A DNA stretch of 64,000 nucleotides, taken from NCBI GenBank assembly GCA_039621445.1, contig CP154956.1, positions 83,076,474-83,140,473 on the forward strand, read 5' to 3'. Origin of the DNA: Euglena gracilis. Lineage: Eukaryota; Euglenida; Euglenophyceae; Euglenales. Shown in pieces: positions 50,601-59,813 of this stretch (the first letter of the stretch is position 1; each line of letters starts with the position of its first letter). The notes below the pieces were generated by a model that searched no databases, was not told where the DNA came from, and was given only the letters and a program-made list of their open reading frames with translations. The translations under genes were made by a program, and so were the position numbers.

Positions 50601-52181
50601 CGTTCCACCCCAGACTGGCCCTTGGCTGGCCCTTGGGTCTGAGGGTGGTCCTTAAGGGGCGGTTTAAAAGAATGCAGCAGGAAGATGGCAAACATCCAGT
50701 TACTTTTGTCCCAATCCGACACTGAAGATAATCCTAAATAACCCCCGGGGGTCCCACGCTGGGCTGGGTGGGTGTAGGGGGGGGGGGACCCTCACTCGGG
50801 TCTTAAAAAGCCTGTTCAGCATTCCCAGCCAAGGCAGAAGAGCTGTTTTTGGAAGCCATTGAGTGCTGGGAACTTCTGAGGGAGTGCTGTTCCTTTGGCC
50901 AACTCCGATATCTTCATTATGCCACCTGATTTGCAATTTTTCTGTGAAATTTCGGATCAGAGGTTGGATCGTGGTCAGGGTTGCAAGTTAGGGAAAAGGG
51001 CAGGCCGAGTTGTGACTAAAAGGAAGGCCAGATTGAGATTTGAAATCGGACCTAAACCCCCTCCCATTTATAACCCCCCCCACTTATAACCCCCCCCCCA
51101 CTTATAAACCCCCCCCTCGGGCTGACCAACCAAACCGGGACTTATACCCCCTCCCCCCCTGGGGAAGAAAAACGAAAGCCGCCGGGGACGATTTTTTCGG
51201 CCGCAAACCACCCAAAAACTGATTTTTTGGCAGTTTTTTGAGACCGACCATCATCAAATATGCCATTTTGTCCAAATTTGCCAAACGTTGTCAATATGGG
51301 GGGTTTCAGGACCATTTTGGGGGGGGTCAGATTTTCATCAACAATTCCGGGACCAATAACCCCCTCCCCCCCGGCCGCCAATAAACCCCCCCTTCGACCG
51401 ACCAACCAAACCGGATCCAGTAAACCCCGTGGGGTATATAAGTGGGAGGGGGGGTTTAAATTTGACCTGATTTCCTGATTTACCCTAGCCCTGGCACCAA
51501 TTCAAAACCCTAACCCTAACTCTGACCTTAATCCTATTCCAGAAAACAACCCCAGAATAAGAAAGGAGTTTTCTGCAATGGCACGATTTTCCAAGTGGTT
51601 TTTCCTGGACGGCCGTCCCCCCCCCAAAACAGTGCTAATCACTGCATTCTCTCCCCTCCTGAGCACCGTCTCTGCAAAAGAATCTTCAAAATACGTATTC
51701 TCAGGTGGAGCCCTTCTGTGATCTGAATGCACAGTGCCCCCTATTTTCATCCCTGCTGGCCATTCTCTCAAAGGTCGTCGCTGTTGGTTCAGTTAGAGCG
51801 GATGAAGGTTGCTGCATACGCAATGGCGCTGACCCCCACACCGCCCGGAGGAGAGGTGTCGCCCATGTGCGTGTCGCCATTTGGGGTGAGGGTCTGTTTT
51901 ATTTGGTTTCCATGGTCCAAAATGAACGGTTTGCGGAGGTATTTAAGAACAGATAACCACCAGAACGGCTTTCCGGATGATGAGGATGGCGACTGGCACG
52001 GAAAGTTTTTCTTGAACTTTGGCCTGGCAACGCGAGAAAAATGCGGAAAATATTGGCCCACGAGCGCAAAAATACCGCGTGCAATTGTGTCAATGCAAAT
52101 GCGCAGTTGGCAGGGGGACACATACACACACACGCGCGCGCGCGCACGCACGCACGCACGCACGCACGCACACACGCACGC

Positions 52182-52212
<31 letters not shown>

Positions 52213-52220
52213 TGCACGCA

Positions 52221-52252
<32 letters not shown>

Positions 52253-55200
52253 CAATGCACCCACGGGGCTTCTTTTCTTTCCCAGAGACCTCGGTCCGGA
52301 GAGGCCAGTCCCCGGGCCGGAGGCCATCTGGAGTCCCCTCGGGCTCTCCCAGCGCGGATGCCACACGTCGGGTCCCGCTCCACCATCAGCAGGTGTGCTG
52401 CTGCCCAACCCCTCCAACCTGTGGACCAGGATGGGTGGGTGGGTGGCGTGAGCGGATGGACTGTGTGTTTGGTGCCACAACCAGGCTGAATTTTAAGGCG
52501 AGGCCGACCTCACCACAGGGGGGGGGGGGGGCTGCCTCACCCGACCCAACCAGAGGGGGGGGGGGGGCCAGGGCATAGGGCATGGCTGAAAGTGCCTGGG
52601 CACTCGCCCAAGGCCGGCACCAAAGCCGCTGGAAGCCCAGAAAACCTTTTTGTGGGGAATTTTTGGCCCTCGACCAGGCCGACACCCTGGGGGGGGGAGT
52701 GGTGCCTACGTGCCCAGGCACTCCAGGGCACTCCGAGACCACCCTCCGCCCCCCCCCCCCCGGGTTGGGCATATCCGCCTAGCCTGTGGATGCCTGCATT
52801 GAATCGGACTCAGCATCACATCGACGGAGTCGCTGGATCGCGAAATCGACGACGCCGTGCGAAGGAGGGTTCGCTTCCAGCGCCTGCTGCGCCAGCAACA
52901 ACAGGAGTTCAGCGTGGGTCAGGAGGTGGCCCGGCCCATGCCATTCGCATCGTTTGCCGTGCCATGCATGGTTCATGTTCTGTCCACTTGCTTTTCTCGC
53001 CGACGGCGGGAGGCGATTTTTTTTTACGAATTCAATGCAGGGGTAAATGTCAAGTGCACGCACCGCCGTCATTTCTATCTGCCTATCCCCACACGGCAAG
53101 TTGTGTCTGGCCTCGGACCCTTCAGTTGTGGGTTGCTCCTGCTGGGTTCATCATCCCCCTCAGGGTTCTTCATCCCCCCTCTGACAGGAAAGGGCCAGGC
53201 ACGGGCGGCCCGTCGGTGCCATGGGGGACTACATGGGGCCCTTGGCACGCAAGCAGGCAGGACCGGCACGGGATCTGCGGGATGTGTTCGCGGAGGGCGA
53301 CACGCAAGCAACTGCTTAGGCCAGAGCCCTGAGTCCGTCTGGGGATATTCCTACCTACCTCTACCTTTCCCTTTTCGCTGTGTGACCACACTGGGGGCTT
53401 GGATGAGGACCCCCTCCTTTTCCTTATATGCAAATGCCAAGCTGGGCCAAAAATTAGCAAATGTAGCCCAAGAATTTTAGCTGAAAAGCCCCGCACCCGA
53501 AAAAGTACCATTTTCTGACCATTTTGAAAACCCTTCTTCAAAAAAAATCTGCACTCTGCGCAAAAAAAAAAAAAAAAAAAAAAAATTCATCCAGCAGAAT
53601 TGCCGGGGGGGGGGGGTCTCCAAAGCCATCCGGGAAAAAATGCTGGCTGCTGGACCCCCCAGTTGAAATGCCTCTGGCTTAACCTCTGGTAATGGGAGTC
53701 AACCTTGGAAGCAAATTTCCTTTTCAGGATTCTTCACTTCCGCGGACTGCCGAACACAATGGAAAAACATCTTTGAGAATTGGTTTGGAAAACATCATCA
53801 ATGTTCAAAGAAAAATCCGAAAAATTTTTGACCAAACTCAGCCCCAGAATGTAAACACCCCATCTAAAAATACCCTACGGCAAAATCTACAATAGCAACA
53901 GCAGAACAGCAGCAGCAACGGGAAACCATTCAGTCAATTTTGTATTTGGGGTATGTACATTCAAATTTGGTGTCGGCTGAGAATGAGGGGGGGGGTCAGA
54001 ATGGGGGTTTTCGAGGGAAGTCTGGGTGAAGGCACCCCCAGGCTCTTGGGGTAATTTTTTTGGCCTTGTTTTCACGTCCAGGTTCTATGGGCTAATGAGA
54101 TTTTTACCAGCTATGAAGGGTCCAGAAAGAGAGTTGCATGAGGAGGAGCCAGAGAGCCTGGTGGTGTATTTTGGATCGCGGTACAAGGATAAGAGGAAGA
54201 AGAAGAGGCCACCGCCCACGGTATTGACCTTCCCCTTTCAACAAGACCCATGCTCCCTGCGGTATGCACATGGCAAAGGACATTTTTGGGTGAGCTGCCG
54301 AGGAGATGCTCAACTTTTTCTGTCCTTGAGGTTAGTTACCACATAAGTTTATTTTAAGGGTTCCGCCAATATTTTCTGCCAGCAATTTCGTTAGAACAGA
54401 TTTTAAATTTGCATCCCCCTGGTATTGGCACTATTTATATTTGAAAGTTCTGTGGGTTGTCAATGATGGTGGGATGAGGTCACTGTTGACCACTGCAAAA
54501 GCCAATTTTGAGAGCGTAATTGCAACAGCACCGATGGATATGGAACGAAACCAATCCGTCAATTATTGGCGCCCATTTCGAATAAGGGGCTTCAAAGGCA
54601 GCCAGGGGAATTGTTTAGGCAGCTGGCTTTTGCTAAAAAAAAAAAGTGACTGCACCATCCCAGGAGGGTGGGTCAAATTGCTGCTGGCTGGCTTGACCCT
54701 GGGAGGGGGAGGTCCAGCCAGCCAGCAGCCTTTTCCCAGTATTCAGCCTCTTTCTAGCCCCAGACCTCCCTAACGAGTTTTATTTTTCCCGGAGGGCGGC
54801 TTGACGGCAACGGATTTTTGGCTTTCGGGGGTGCAGAAATTGGCCAAAAATGGATCGAATATGAGTCGGTTTTGGGCTGGTCAGAGCAAAATTGGGGTAA
54901 TTGGGTTTTTTTTATCTCTTTTTTTGGATCAGTTTCGATTCTTTTCGGTACTGGTTCGACCATGTCAGGTCCAGTTCCAGCCCTAGGACCCATATGGGGC
55001 GGGGAGGGGGGGCTCAGCCAGCAGCCTTTTTCCGGCCAGCCAAATGGGGGGGCGCAAACACATCTTGAGGGGGGGCGCAAACACATTTTTTGTTTTCTTG
55101 TGTTTTTTAATTTCGTAAAATTTTGAGGGTTTTTTTTGTGTTTGCGTTTGCGTTTGTGTTTTCTGCATTTGTGTTTTCCCCAATTATTTTGGGACTTTTG

Positions 55201-58200
55201 CTTAACAAATTTTCACTATTGAGACCAAAAAATTGTGTATTTTTCTGCCATTTTTGCATTTTTTGGATCAATAATGATTTCCCAGTGGTGCAGAAAATTC
55301 CAGTCCTCTCCAGCAGAAAGTGCACATACCAGGGGAGCTCCTGAAGGATTCTCGTACAATTTGGGTTTTTTTTGTGTTTGGTCACGTTTATTTGTGTTTT
55401 TTTTTTGCATTTTTGTGTCTTTTTTTTTGCGTCTCGTTTTTCCTGGTTCTATGTTCGTCCCCCCCCCCCTCTGCTTAAGCAACACGCGTTAGGGAGGCAG
55501 GTCCAATTCGCCTGGTGCTTGCAGGGAAACGTCCTTACCCGGTTCAACATCGACGAGGCAGAGGTGTCGGACGAGGTGCTGCAAACCGTGCAGCGGGTTC
55601 AGCAGCGATCCGGTGATCCCGCACCCTGTTGTGTCACCTGGTTGCAAATTTTTGTGCGTGTGTACGTGGCATGATGGAATTTCGCCTCGGGGGTCGACAT
55701 CTCACCTCCCTGCATTGGGTTAATGGGTTATTTGAGGTAATAGAGTTGGTTCTTCGTCCTCCAAAATATGACATGTTCGACCAAAAATCCAAAAATTAGA
55801 TTCACTCAAGTTTAAGACCCCCCGACGGCACAGGGTTCGATATAAGGAGGGTGTCTGGGGTTTAGTTGGGGGAAGGTCCCCCCCCCCCCTCCTGGACCAG
55901 AGGGGGTACAGCCCCCCTCCCCCACCTGGGGGTCCCCAGACCATACCATTCCTTACCGACCCCCGGGGGTTCATTTTCCACTTTCAAAAAGTCAGTCACT
56001 TTTTCTTTAAAAAAAAAGAGGAACCAGTCATGCATTTCCTCCCCCCAGGGGGTCGGTCACTCTGGCCACTCGGCCAAAAATGGCTCTAAATCACTGGATT
56101 TTGGCCCAACCCCCCCCCAAAAAATTTTCTGGCACCTTCCGCACTGGTGGGCACTTTCGGCCAATAACCAGTCAGTCACCTCCCCCCCCCTGGGGGTGGG
56201 GTCGGGCACACCTGAGGCAATGGTATGGTCTGGAGGAATTCTGGGGAAAGGGCACCCCGGGACCGGGACCCCCCAAAGTTATTTTTTCTATGGCGCTTTG
56301 CGCCGAAATTTTCTGCATTATTGCCAAATTGCTGCCCAAAAAGTGCCAAAGTTGTTGTTGTTCTTCATTTTGGGATCAGGCTTCTTTTTAAGTCAGAAGA
56401 CCCCCCCTGCGGGGTCCCGCGCCGGAGGCGCCAGGTATACCTTTTCGGCGCTTTGCGCCGAAATTTTTTTGAAAATTTCCTTTAACGGGCCCAATTTTGT
56501 GGGGGGTCCCCCCCCCCCCCCCCCCCCGGGGGGGTCCCGCGCCACCCTTGGTTGGTGGGGGGGGACCCCCCCTCCCCCCCGGGGTCTTAAAAATAAGTCT
56601 GTTTGGGATGCTTTTTTCCCTAGTGCGAAGGCTGGGCAAAAAATTGGTCACCCGACCACATGAAACCCCTCCTGGACTTGGGGAGGGAGTTCTGACCCAT
56701 CTCTGACCTGCCCTTTCAAACTCTCCTGCAAGGTTCAGGGCCAAAACAGCCCACTGATCAGGAAATTCAAAGGCCTCTTTTTCACAGCTTGGAGGGCCGT
56801 TGGTGCTGTCTGTAGCCTATGTGCTGCAACTCTCCAGCATGTGCCGGGTGACTTTTTGGCAGTTGACTTGAAAAGTGGGAGGTAAAGCAAAGAGGGGGTG
56901 ATGATAGATGAAGAAAGGCAAAAAAGAAAGAAGGTAGGAAAGAAAGAAAACAAGCAGAAACACAAATTGGGCTGAAGTATTATGTGCGGAAATTCAGAAT
57001 TCTGTTTTGATTTTGGGGATTTTCGCGTTAATGACTCCCCAAATAGTACGCCATTCCACGTGCCTGGTTCGACGATGTGTTGGGGATCCACAGCTTCTGG
57101 ACGGCAGCCTTTTTTTCTGCAACATGTGCCAAGCTTTGCCTCGACGTCTCAAAAAAAAAAATGTCAGCTGCTGTGTGTTCTTGTTCAGGTTCCACAGAGA
57201 AGCCAGCAAAAAGGCCCAAAGAATCCGCCGACTCTGAGAGTGCAGGTGCGACGGCTTTCAATTGAACTCCTGGCTCTTGGGATGATTGCTTACCTGCATT
57301 CATTTTCTCCTCCATGGCTAACGTGTTTCATGTTTGCGGATGCCACTTGAAAAGCAAAGGGTGGCCCATTTGTTGAGCCCCATCACTCCACCTCGACGAC
57401 AGGTTTAATCTGCTCTATTGTTAAACAGTCCTCGCTCCCGGCATGCCCAGCATTATGTGTCAACTCTTTCCCCACAGGCGCAGCAGCTTGCAATGTTCAG
57501 TCAAGTTCCAGTGGGGTTGATGCGCCCTCTGGTGGTGTGGCTTTTGCTCTGCGTCGTTTTGGGTTTGTTGTCCTGAATTTCTCCAGAATCAGTTCTGGCC
57601 TAAGTGTTGCTTAAATTTTGGGTTTGCTTGAATTTTTTTTGGGGGGGGGTCACCCCGCTATAGATGCGGCTGTTTTCTTGGGAAACGAACATTGGTCAAC
57701 AACTCTTCAGAAATTCTTCAGAAAGTTCTTGCTCCTCTTCACAGAGGGAATGATAAAGCGAGCTTCTAGCGCCCAGCCCCATTCTGATGGAGCGGCAGGT
57801 GCATCTGTCTTACATGTTTTCTTGTGCAATCATTTTCATCACAATGAAATGGAAGTATGCAATGTTAATGGTATCATTTTTGCGCTGCAAACTGGGCTGA
57901 AAACTCGTGTGGCAATATGTTGAAGTCCAGCCCATACAGCGTGCTAAAAAAATATTACGAGTATCAAGTAGCCCCCTCCCCCCAAATATGAAGCCCCCCC
58001 CCCCCGGCTTTATGTTTGGACGGGATTTCAGGACCCCATGGGGGGGCTTTATAATTGGGGGGGGGGGCTTTTTTATTCGGGGGGATCAACCTTTTTGGGG
58101 TAGCCTCCATGGCCTTCAATTGTTGCCAAATTCCAATTTTATGCCAAATTTTCGTTGTGTACCTCGTATTTTTCGCAAAAAAAGTGCAATTATTATCCAA

Positions 58201-59813
58201 ATGCAGCATTTTTGGTGAAAAAAAATGTTGTATCCACCAAAAATTTTAATCTTTTTTGCTGCATGGCACCGTCATCTGGCTCTACATGAGGGGGGGGGGG
58301 GCTTTATATTTAGGCAGCAAAGCCAAACCCCAGGGGAGCTTTATATTTGGAGGAGGCTTCATATTTGGGGGGTTACTCACTGAAAGCACAATGTCATTTC
58401 TGCATTTTTCGCCTGAATTTCAACCCTTTTTGTTGAAAGCAATTGCTCTTGAATTTGGTGTTCTTTTATTGGACCCAGCCCTTGCGGTGGACTGTGCACG
58501 CCACGTCCCATGTTCTTCGCAAACCAGGGCTTCTTATACTGCAACTGGATGGCCGTTACTGGCCAGGGAAGTGCAAACTGGATTTGGGTTCTGAGTAATC
58601 CTGCACTGTGAAGCTCCTCTCTCACTCAGGAAGGGTGGCGGAACCTCGAGACCGACAACGGGCTCGCTCGCCATCTCCCTCAGCTGCGGAAGTGTGCGCT
58701 TGACTGATCCCAAAAAATGCATGCACCCCGCAAAAAAAGAATCAATCACCGTCGGTAAAGCCACGTTTTTTCTCTGTTGAGGTCTGCCAGCAGAAAATTT
58801 GTGGGTATGTCACAGCATTTGATGGATAGGAGCAGAATGGGCAGTTGTCCTCAGTTTGGAAAGTTTTAGCACAGGTTTTGTGTGCCCAATTTTTCAGTTG
58901 AGTAATTTTGAGGTGTCGGCCCCGCACATTCAGCTTTTATTTTATTGCCCCTAGTTATTTCCCCTCGGTCTCAACCGCTGCAGGATCGTCCTCGTCAAGA
59001 CAGGCTGCCCCTGGTATGCCCTTTCCTGTGCATTTTAACCGCATTCACAGAATCCCCAAATTTCACAATTTTCCCACCACACTTTTTTTGTAAAGAAAGC
59101 AGTGCCATCCTGTGAACCAGGCTTCTTTTTAAGGAAGTGCGCACCCCCCCCCCCCGGGAGGCAGGGGGTAGGGCATTTTTGACCCCCGGGGGGGGGTCGG
59201 GTTTTGGGGTGGGTGACTGTTATAGCACCCCCCCCCCAGCGCCCAAGGCACCGTGCCCAAAAATGCCTTTTTCAAAGGAAATTTGGCTGAGTTGGAGGGC
59301 ACTGGGGTCCAAAACCGATCCCCTGGGGGGGGGGGGTGCCTGCTCACAGTACCCATGGTACAAGGCATCCCCCTCCCCCCAGTCATGCGCCCGGTCATCA
59401 ATGTAGTCCGTTGCTGGCTGGTGGTCGTGCAGGCATGACTGGGCATGACCGGGTCTGGGACTCCGGAGGACCATCGCCGCTTGCCGCCCTCCCCCACCCC
59501 CACAGAGCGGCCACCCGGTGCTGCGGACCGCCCCGGTCGGCTGCGTGGAGGCGCTGGCGGCGCACCGCGAGTGGCTGCAGTTCCTGCGCGCGAACCACGC
59601 CGCCCGCGGCCGCCTGCGGTGCGCCCCACGGCCGCGCGCCGCCGCCCCGTGCACATCGCCCCCCGGTCCCGTCGGATGGGACCGATGATGCCTGCGGCGG
59701 AGGCGCAAGTTTCGCTCCCTTTTCTTCCACGGCAGGCGCATCTTGTCCTCTGACTCTGGACGACTGGATGGCCGACATTTCATGGACCTCGTCCGGGGCC
59801 TGCAAGGAAGCAG
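36851..59813 (+). CDS. INTS6: Integrator complex subunit 6 (INTS6/DDX26-type), at least 25 exons
   Basis: Exons: 36851-36911, 38430-38540, 38807-38878, 39137-39239, 40721-40839, 42211-42380, 42876-42933, 43411-43532, 44369-44458, 44792-44961, 45664-45794, 46027-46140, 46436-46527, 47120-47179, 47783-47902, 51793-51885, 52286-52392, 52814-52925, 53188-53283, 55525-55612, 57189-57245, 57478-57531, 58984-59013, 59506-59665, 59736-59813. Each junction is GT-AG and in phase; about 820 residues. The N-terminal von Willebrand A domain starts [16 protein letters not shown] with the metal-site [58 protein letters not shown] and PMYYVGPLREA follow the known order. A later [16 protein letters not shown] segment and a charged, low-complexity tail then an [11 protein letters not shown] helix match the C-terminal half. 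Integrator cleaves snRNA and other nascent transcripts in the nucleus; INTS6 is linked to its phosphatase module. Exons 14-16 rest on phase alone. A terminal exon past 59813 is likely. Confidence 0.88.
37445..38330. repeat. Composite repeat: GTGACAGGTCCC cluster with an inverted copy of the 34905 element
   Basis: 37543-37881 is the reverse complement of 34905-35242 and ends GGTCGTTGGACATAGGGGGG, but lacks the other terminus. On both sides are many copies of GTGACAGGTCCC (37498-37530, 38003-38100) and, inverted, GGACCTGTCAC (38240-38292), plus GGAAACTGTCACC (38205-38230) and C/G runs (37448, 38161). It lies in the first INTS6 intron and ends about 100 bp before exon 38430. Confidence 0.75.
39712..39880 (+). 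repeat. Dispersed repeat family R4, copy 2, with GCGC hairpin
   Basis: CAGGGCTGTACGGGAGGCC, then GGTGGGGGGGTCAGACCCCC, CCCACCCACTGTGGCATCCG, and CCTTCGGCGCTGAAAGCGCC at the hairpin near 39815. The first block also occurs near 24000 (GGGCTGTACGGGAAGACC). It lies in an INTS6 intron, inverted relative to 19092-19310. Confidence 0.6.
40069..40545. mobile_element. hAT-like MITE 3 with 8-bp target duplication
   Basis: Inverted ends CATACATCTCTTTAAGG and CCTTAAAGAGATGTATG are flanked by the exact duplication GCCCCAAG (40061-40068 and 40546-40553). The 477-bp interior has CAGCCAGCCC/CTAGCC motifs, C/G runs and a long poly-T (40332-40389). INTS6 intron; it ends 175 bp before exon 40721. End sequence and CTAGC content are closest to the element at 10296-10702. 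Confidence 0.92.
41036..41146 (-). repeat. Interstitial telomere-like (CCCTAA)n tract, degenerate
   Basis: Runs of CCCTAACCCTATCCCTAACC with interspersed CCGTATCTCTAACC and ACCCCAAACCCTAACC. Orientation is opposite to the 12215 tract. INTS6 intron after exon 40839. Confidence 0.85.
41236..42065 (+). repeat. Family R3 copy B, expanded by a TGCGCATTTTT array
   Basis: Outer blocks (TTAGGTGGAGGGGTGTCCCC, CTCCTGGACC, GGTCAAATTTTTCCTTC; and on the right a GCGC hairpin near 41950, CGCCACTGTTTAGGTGGGG, CTGTATATTGAAGCCTGGG) match the copy at 5627-6003. The middle is expanded by some 25 units of (T)TTTGCRCATTTT (41462-41690, 41838-41885). It ends about 145 bp before INTS6 exon 42211. Confidence 0.75.
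42555..42838 (+). repeat. Family R3, copy C
   Basis: GTGTCCCCCCCTCCTGGACCGGAGG, GGTCAATTTTTTCCTTCCGG, a GCGCTTTGCGCCGAAAATTTT hairpin near 42668, AAAGTGCCCAAAATGGCAC, CTGGACCGGAGGGG and CTTTATATCAAACCCTGG. This is the shortest complete copy. It ends 37 bp before INTS6 exon 42876. Confidence 0.8.
43760..44072. mobile_element. TA-flanked element, motif GTCTAA / CTTAGAC
   Basis: TA-CCTTTCCCCCGTGTAAGCAC on the left and CGATAGGGGGAGAGG-TA on the right are imperfect inverted ends. Inside, CCTTGTCTAAACACC and AAGTTCTTAGACTG recur with the CCCATCTCTTTA module. INTS6 intron. Confidence 0.65.
47285..47395 (+). repeat. (CCCA)n / (CA)n microsatellite
   Basis: ACCCACCC units followed by alternating CA dinucleotides, intronic in INTS6. 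A second composite tract of (GGTT)n and (GATT)n lies at 47527-47612. Confidence 0.95.
47527..47612 (+). repeat. (GGTT)n(GATT)n microsatellite
   Basis: Six GGTT units followed by about 15 GATT units, intronic in INTS6, in an AT-rich stretch (47430-47700) with no other recognisable content. Confidence 0.95.
48311..48355 (+). CDS. Possible extra INTS6 micro-exon (candidate only)
   Basis: A 15-codon frame reading [15 protein letters not shown] lies between GTGGAG and a strong donor (CACAA|GTAAGAG). Phase is 0 on both sides, which fits between the exons ending 46527, 47179 or 47902 and the next. It may equally be chance. Transcript reads across this intron would decide. Confidence 0.3.
48774..49221. 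mobile_element. TA-flanked element, motif CTTCTATTCGG
   Basis: A 448-bp element. Left end TAAACCCCCCCTGAATAGAAG and right end CTTCTATTCGGGGGGATTTA are inverted with TA at the outer edge. The motif CTTCTATTCGG or CACTATTCGG occurs about nine times, clustered near both ends (48803-48865, 49105-49215) and always joined to a G-run. GGTCGAAAAYC also repeats (48821, 48880, 49144). The middle, 48900-49080, is unique. It lies in the longest INTS6 intron. Confidence 0.88.
51053..51458. mobile_element. TA-flanked element, motif ACTTATAACC
   Basis: A 406-bp element. Ends TAAACCCCCTCCCATTTATA and TATAAGTGGGAGGGGGGGTT-TA are inverted. ACTTATAACCCCC is repeated three times at the left (51083-51110), with CAATAACCCCC and CAATAAACCCCC on the right. 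GACCAACCAAACCGG occurs twice in the same sense (51123 and 51400). INTS6 intron. Confidence 0.88.
51481..51537 (-). repeat. Interstitial telomere-like CCCTAA tract, short
   Basis: CCCTAGCCC, then AAACCCTAACCCTAACTCTG. It lies 23 bp right of the TA-flanked element at 51053-51458. Confidence 0.7.
52125..52256 (+). repeat. (CA)n / (GCAC)n microsatellite
   Basis: Alternating CACACGCG and ACGCACGC units, intronic in INTS6, ending 29 bp before exon 52286. It generates spurious His/Thr-rich and Cys/Val-rich open frames. Confidence 0.95.
52540..52760. repeat. Motif-iterated repeat, related to 13925-14262
   Basis: GAAAGTGCCTGGGCACTCGC, GTGCCCAGGCACTCC and AGGGCACTCCGAGACCACCC with G-runs at 52519, 52555 and 52690 and a C-run at 52749. 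INTS6 intron, 54 bp before exon 52814. Confidence 0.65.
54690..55045 (+). repeat. Dispersed repeat family R1, copy 3
   Basis: Left GGTCCAGCCAGCCAGCAGCC then TTTTCCCAG and right GCTCAGCCAGCAGCC then TTTTTCCGGCCAGCC are in the same orientation. The interior TTGACGGCAACGGATTTTTG, GGGGTGCAGAAATTGG and GGTTTTGGGCTGGTCAG match the other copies. INTS6 intron. Confidence 0.8.
55818..56230 (+). repeat. Family R3, partial copy D
   Basis: CAGGGTTCGATATAAGGAGG, then GGAAGGTCCCCC, CTCCTGGACCAGAGGGGG and CACCTGGGGGTCC. The first block matches 7590-7612 and, inverted, 5982-5996. The right part (56040-56230) contains GGTCGGTCACTCTGGCC and a CCCCTGGGGG pair and is less clearly related. Confidence 0.55.
56377..56601. 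mobile_element. hAT-like MITE 4 with 8-bp target duplication
   Basis: Ends CAGGCTTCTTTTTAAGTCAG and GTCTTAAAAATAAGTCTG are imperfect inverted repeats flanked by the exact duplication TTTGGGAT (56369-56376 and 56602-56609). The 225-bp interior has CGGCGCTTTGCGCCGAAATT near 56444 and C/G runs. INTS6 intron. An end with the same start, CAGGCTTCTTTTTAAGGAAG, lies at 59117; a right-type end, TGACTTAAAAGGAAGCCTG, is near 50357. Confidence 0.92.
57967..58377. mobile_element. TA-flanked element, motif CTTTATATTTGG
   Basis: A 411-bp element. Ends AGTAGCCCCCTCCCCCCAAA and AAATATGAAGCC against GGCTTCATATTTGGGGGGTT-ACT are inverted. The motif appears as CTTTATGTTTGG, CTTTATAATTGG, CTTTTTTATTCGG, CTTTATATTTAGG, CTTTATATTTGG and CTTCATATTTGG, each next to a G-run. 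The middle (58095-58290) is AT-rich and unique. INTS6 intron. Confidence 0.88.

Noticed and set aside
51789-52489. His/Thr-rich and Cys/Val-rich proteins
   Set aside because: Translations of the (CA)n/(GCAC)n tract. The real coding pieces here are the short INTS6 exons at 51793-51885 and 52286-52392.
52814-52925. ATP synthase alpha C-terminal resemblance ([20 protein letters not shown])
   Set aside because: The similarity is limited to a helix pattern. Phase and order fit the INTS6 exon series on both sides, with [11 protein letters not shown] following as in INTS6.
59117-59345. A fifth complete hAT-like MITE
   Set aside because: The left end CAGGCTTCTTTTTAAGGAAG is clear, but no matching right end or 8-bp duplication was found; probably a truncated copy.
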